Assembly (NCBI GenBank): GCA_031366885.1
Contig: JANLPB010000130.1
Location: 1-16,390, forward strand
Source of the DNA: UBA668 sp031366885
GTDB taxonomy: Bacteria; Actinomycetota; Acidimicrobiia; Acidimicrobiales; Ilumatobacteraceae
DNA length: 16,390 nucleotides
Direction: 5' to 3'
Positions 13,487 through 16,390 of the stretch are shown one piece after another. The position numbers were made by a program, and so were the translations under genes. The notes under the pieces were generated by a model, which saw only the letters and a list, made by a program, of their open reading frames with translations, ran no database searches and was not told where the DNA came from. Numbering within the stretch: the stretch's first letter is position 1; each line of letters begins with the position of its first letter.

Positions 13487-14302
13487 TCACTTGGATGGGT
13501 CGATGAAGTTGGGGGCACGCTTCTCGAAGTTGGCCATGACGGCTTCCTTCTGATTCGCTCGCCCAATCAGCGAGCCGATGGCCTGACGCTCCGCAGCGAA
13601 CTGATCCGCGGCGCCTCGGTTGAAAAGCCCGTTGAGGAGTGCCTTGCCAGCGCGCACCGCTTCGGGGCTGCGCCCGGCAATCTCGCGAGCCATCGCCATC
13701 GCATCTTCATACGGGGTGTCCGACAACTTGGTTGCGATACCCATAGCGAATGCTTCGCGTCCGTCGAACATGCGGGCGGTCAGCACCAGCTCCTTCGCCA
13801 CGTCAGCGCGGACCAATTGCGAGAGCATCATCGTGCCGGTCATGTCGGGCACCAGACCCCAGTGGATCTCGCGCACGCTCATCTGCGTATCGGGATGCAC
13901 GATGCGAATGTCGGCGCCGAGCGCAACCTGAATACCGCCACCGATCGCATGTCCGTGCACCGCAGCGATGACAGGAACCGGCACTTCCTGCCACACCCAG
14001 CAGATCTGCTGGCCGAGGTGCGTGATGCCACCTTCCTTCATGGCGCCAGGGTTACCACCCTCTGGGCGGTCGCCGCCGTCCGCAAGCGCCGACATGGTTG
14101 CGAAGTCGAGGCCAGCACAGAACGAGGACCCCTCACCCGAGAGCACTGCCACGCGAACTTCCGGTTCCGTTTTCAGTCGCTCGCCGACCGCGGCAAGCGC
14201 TTCAAACATGGCACCGTCGAGCGCATTGCGCTTGTCGGCACGGGTCATTCGCACGTCGGCGATGCCGTCGGTGATGGTGAGAGAGACGCGGTCGTCGGTC
14301 AT
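13487..14302 (-). CDS. Crotonase / enoyl-CoA hydratase family protein
   Basis: A 271-residue CoA-thioester enzyme. The oxyanion-hole segments are FCAGLDF at 61-67 and HGHAIGGGIQVALGADIRI at 116-134. E145 in MSVREIHWGL sits at the first catalytic acid of hydratases. The second position reads Asp (D153 in VPDMTG) rather than Glu, closer to isomerase-type crotonases, so hydratase activity should not be assumed. The C-terminal end (RANQKEAVMANFEKRAPNF) is family-typical. It acts in the cytoplasm on acyl-CoA, perhaps in fatty or aromatic acid breakdown. It lies 18 nt after a methyltransferase gene and 23 nt before another. A weak CAAACT box seven bases before ATG 14302 could give an internal leaderless start. 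Confidence 0.9.
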   Translation of the reverse strand: MTDDRVSLTITDGIADVRMTRADKRNALDGAMFEALAAVGERLKTEPEVRVAVLSGEGSSFCAGLDFATMSALADGGDRPEGGNPGAMKEGGITHLGQQICWVWQEVPVPVIAAVHGHAIGGGIQVALGADIRIVHPDTQMSVREIHWGLVPDMTGTMMLSQLVRADVAKELVLTARMFDGREAFAMGIATKLSDTPYEDAMAMAREIAGRSPEAVRAGKALLNGLFNRGAADQFAAERQAIGSLIGRANQKEAVMANFEKRAPNFIDPSK

Positions 14303-14320
14303 GTCCGAGAGTTTGGCAGG

Positions 14321-15151
14321 TCAGTTCTTCACGGCACGCAGCGTGTAGGTCGCCGCCAGACGTTCCGGTTTCTCACGCAAACGGAACTCGCCCACTTCGT
14401 CCTCCACCATCGCGCCGTCCAGTGGGTTCCATGGCACCGACTGATGCTCCTCGAACATGGCGATCGTCAGCCCCGCGTTCCACAGCGCGTTGAAGATCTC
14501 CGACAGCGAGTGGTTGAAGCTGACGATGGTCGGCGAGGCCAGTACGCCGTCGTGTTCCACGTATGAGTGCTCCTCCACAAACACCTCGCCGGCGCTTTCG
14601 AAGTACGGAAACTCGATCACCGCAAGACCGTCGGGGCGCGGATCACTGAGCGTCCACAGCATCGGGTGGCCCTCGCGAATGAACAAGAATCCACCCGGCT
14701 TGAGCAGCTCGGCAACAACCTTTGCCCAGCGAGCTGCGTCGGGGATCCAACACAGGGCGCCGATGCCGGTGAAGACGAAGTCGAACTCGCCGGCCCGAAG
14801 TTGATCGAGAGCGGCGTACACATCGCTCTCCACGAAGTCGATCTGTAGACCGCAGTCGGCCGCCAACCGTGTAGCGACCTTCAGCGCCGGGCCAGAGAAG
14901 TCGAGGCCGGACATCCGAGCGCCGAGGCGCGCCAGCGAGACGGTATCGGAGCCGATGTGGCACTGCAGATGCACGCCGGTCAGGCCAGCGATGTCACCCA
15001 ACAGGGGTAGGTCGAACTGAACGACACGAGACAGGTGACTCGGGACGTCGGTGAACTCGTGGAGGTCATAGCCGCGCTCGTGGTGGGGCACGCGGCTGTC
15101 CCAGTTGGCCTTGTTGATGCGCTGGTAATCGGAGACATCGATCGGTTCCAC
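14321..15151 (-). CDS. Class I SAM-dependent methyltransferase (LQCH-type motif I)
   Basis: A 276-residue methyltransferase. It opens with YQRINKANWDSRVPHHERGY, typical of a widespread actinobacterial family. Motif I reads VHLQCHIGSD (60-69) in place of the usual GxGxG, which is normal for this family; the acidic residue in SGLDFS binds the SAM ribose. EFDFVFTGIGALCWIPD and LLKPGGFLFIREGHPML are the post motifs. The acceptor is unknown. I chose GTG 15151 because the family N-terminus begins there and GCGAGG lies nine bases upstream. The frame stays open to 15376 but that part overlaps the divergent nitroreductase. It probably leads the operon with the crotonase and the second methyltransferase. 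Confidence 0.88.
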   Translation of the reverse strand: MEPIDVSDYQRINKANWDSRVPHHERGYDLHEFTDVPSHLSRVVQFDLPLLGDIAGLTGVHLQCHIGSDTVSLARLGARMSGLDFSGPALKVATRLAADCGLQIDFVESDVYAALDQLRAGEFDFVFTGIGALCWIPDAARWAKVVAELLKPGGFLFIREGHPMLWTLSDPRPDGLAVIEFPYFESAGEVFVEEHSYVEHDGVLASPTIVSFNHSLSEIFNALWNAGLTIAMFEEHQSVPWNPLDGAMVEDEVGEFRLREKPERLAATYTLRAVKN

Positions 15152-15187
15152 AGCGACCAGCCTCGCACGCCATGCAACACTGTCGAA

Positions 15188-15832
15188 ATGGAATTGAACC
15201 TCTCCGCCGACGAAGTCCTGTCCACCACCCGGGCCGTCCGTAAGCGCCTCGACTTCGACAGGCCGGTCCCCCGCGAAGTGATCGAGGAATGCCTGCAGCT
15301 GGCAGTGCAAGCACCGACCGGCAGCAACAGCCAAGGTTGGCAGTGGCTGTTCGTCACCGACCCCGCCAAGAAGCAAGCCCTCGCCGATATCTACGCGAAG
15401 AACTTCGAGATCTACCGCAAGATCGGCGGCCCCGGTCTACCCGATGGCGACCCACGCGCCGAACAGCAAGTCCGGGTGGTCGACTCCGCGCAATACCTGG
15501 CCGACAACTTCCACAAGGTCCCGGTGCTGATGATTCCGTGCATCGCAGGCAACCTCGACGGTGTGCCCTCATTCGTCGGTGCCTCGCTGTGGGGCTCAAT
15601 CTTGCCGGCAGTGTGGAGCTTCATGCTGGCCGCTCGCGAGCGCGGTCTGGGCACGGCGTGGACCACCATCCATCTGATGAACGGCGGCGAGAAGGAGGCG
15701 GCCGATCTGCTGGGCATTCCCGACGGAATTACGCAGGCCGGTCTGTTTCCTGTCGCATACACGATCGGTACCGACTTCAAGCCCGCCACGCGCCTGCCGC
15801 TCGAACCAATCATCCACTGGGAGCAGTGGTAG
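15188..15832 (+). CDS. Nitroreductase family protein (FMN-dependent)
   Basis: A 214-residue NAD(P)H-dependent flavoenzyme. The FMN phosphate-binding arginines are in TRAVRKRLD (13-22), the second FMN segment is QAPTGSNSQGWQWLFV (41-56), and GLGTAWTTIHL (153-163) plus LFPVAYTIG (186-194) form the C-terminal FMN site. The middle (residues 72-115) is longer than in minimal family members. Substrates in this family range from nitroaromatics and quinones to F420-type and deazaflavin chemistry, so none is assigned. ATG 15188 has no ribosome site, but a weak AACACT box lies six bases upstream, consistent with a leaderless transcript. It diverges from the LQCH methyltransferase 36 bp away and converges on the GntR regulator (25-bp gap). 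Confidence 0.9.
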   Translation: MELNLSADEVLSTTRAVRKRLDFDRPVPREVIEECLQLAVQAPTGSNSQGWQWLFVTDPAKKQALADIYAKNFEIYRKIGGPGLPDGDPRAEQQVRVVDSAQYLADNFHKVPVLMIPCIAGNLDGVPSFVGASLWGSILPAVWSFMLAARERGLGTAWTTIHLMNGGEKEAADLLGIPDGITQAGLFPVAYTIGTDFKPATRLPLEPIIHWEQW

Positions 15833-15857
15833 CTGAAGTCGGCAGGGTCAGGGTCGG

Positions 15858-16390
15858 CTACTCGACGAGTCTGAGGCCGCTGGGGAGGACCGACGGCTCG
15901 GCTTGGGGAAGGTCGACGACGAACTCGGTGCGGCGGGCGGGGAAGACGTGCTCACTCATCAGCACCGCACGGCCGTGTGTATCGGTGGTGATCCGCTCGC
16001 ACCGCAGCACCGGGCTTGCCACTGGCACGCCGAGTAGGGCCGCATCAGCCCCGTCTACAGAGTCCGCACCGATAGTCTGCGTGGCGCCGCGCAGGGGAAC
16101 GCCGAGCAACTCGTAGAACGGATGCGCCTCAACATCGCGACGGCTGAGGTGATGACCCAACTCGGCGGGACACCATACGGTGACGACCGCGAACGGGGTG
16201 TCGTCAGCCAAGTTCAGTCGCTTGACGCGCAGCACCTGGTCGGTGCCCAGCACTGCGGCCACCCGCGGTGGCGCGACGCGAAAGTCGAACTCGATCACGC
16301 GTCGTTCTGTTCGAATGCCTCGACCTTCCAACTGGCCCTCAATGGTGCCGAGTTCGCCAAGGTGCTGTCGTACGGGCTCACCAGCCACGT
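15858..16390 (-). CDS. GntR/HutC-family transcriptional regulator, UTRA ligand-binding domain (N-terminus outside window)
   Basis: 177 C-terminal residues of a regulator that continues past the window end. The visible part is a UTRA (chorismate lyase-like) effector domain: RQHLGELGTIEGQLEGRG links to the missing winged helix, then VLGTDQVLRVKRLNLADDTPFAVVTVWCP, HPFYELLGV and RCERITTDTHGRAVLMSEHVF follow in family order. HutC-type regulators usually repress nearby catabolic or transport operons in response to a small metabolite. The HTH should lie just past 16390. The target and ligand are unknown; the nitroreductase gene converges on it, so it need not be a target. Confidence 0.88.
   Translation of the reverse strand, partial: VAGEPVRQHLGELGTIEGQLEGRGIRTERRVIEFDFRVAPPRVAAVLGTDQVLRVKRLNLADDTPFAVVTVWCPAELGHHLSRRDVEAHPFYELLGVPLRGATQTIGADSVDGADAALLGVPVASPVLRCERITTDTHGRAVLMSEHVFPARRTEFVVDLPQAEPSVLPSGLRLVE

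Noticed and set aside
13466..14566. 366-codon open frame on the + strand
   Set aside because: It is antisense to the crotonase and a methyltransferase, with composition of a shadow frame (His/Arg-rich) and no motif.

Overview
The window looks like a chromosomal segment from a high-GC actinobacterium. The protein flavour (LivK-like binding protein, Rv2258c-type methyltransferase, actinobacterial CtaA, SnoaL-like and crotonase proteins), the frequent GTG starts and the likely leaderless promoters suggest Acidimicrobiia or a relative. That placement is inference from recognition, not a search. No tRNA, rRNA, CRISPR array, insertion sequence or phage gene was seen.

Left part (1-5170): a branched-chain amino acid type (HAAT) ABC importer. 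The operon runs leftward as livH-livM-livG-livF, tightly coupled (13-nt gap, 11-bp overlap, 4-bp GTGA overlap). A LivK-like binding-protein gene converges on it from the left edge and stops after the first part of its fold, as if it had lost its C-terminal half. A strong 12-bp stem with a GAAA loop lies between the convergent genes, followed by a run of tiny hairpins. LivH is unusual: a signal peptide and an extracytoplasmic beta-sandwich-like domain precede the permease.

Middle part (5171-7952): divergent from livH, a rightward operon of an EamA exporter, a histidine phosphatase and a nitronate monooxygenase-like FMN enzyme, joined by GTGA overlaps. It is followed by a 65-residue single-span membrane protein with a very good ribosome site, whose 3' end overlaps a heme A synthase gene (ctaA/COX15) on the other strand by 69 bp.

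Right part (7884-16390): ctaA and an AttH/CrtC-like protein of unknown function diverge from a 23-bp gap that holds two overlapping -10 elements. Next comes a leftward FMN split-barrel protein plus SDR pair, divergent from a TetR regulator fused to a SnoaL-like (NTF2 fold) domain. Then a leftward set: methyltransferase (LQCH type), crotonase, and Rv2258c-type methyltransferase. A nitroreductase diverges from that set and converges on a GntR/HutC-type regulator cut by the window end.

The most unusual items are the LivH fusion, the TetR-SnoaL fusion, the halved binding-protein gene, and the 23-bp divergent leaderless promoter region. I did not find a clearly new multi-gene defence or mobile system.
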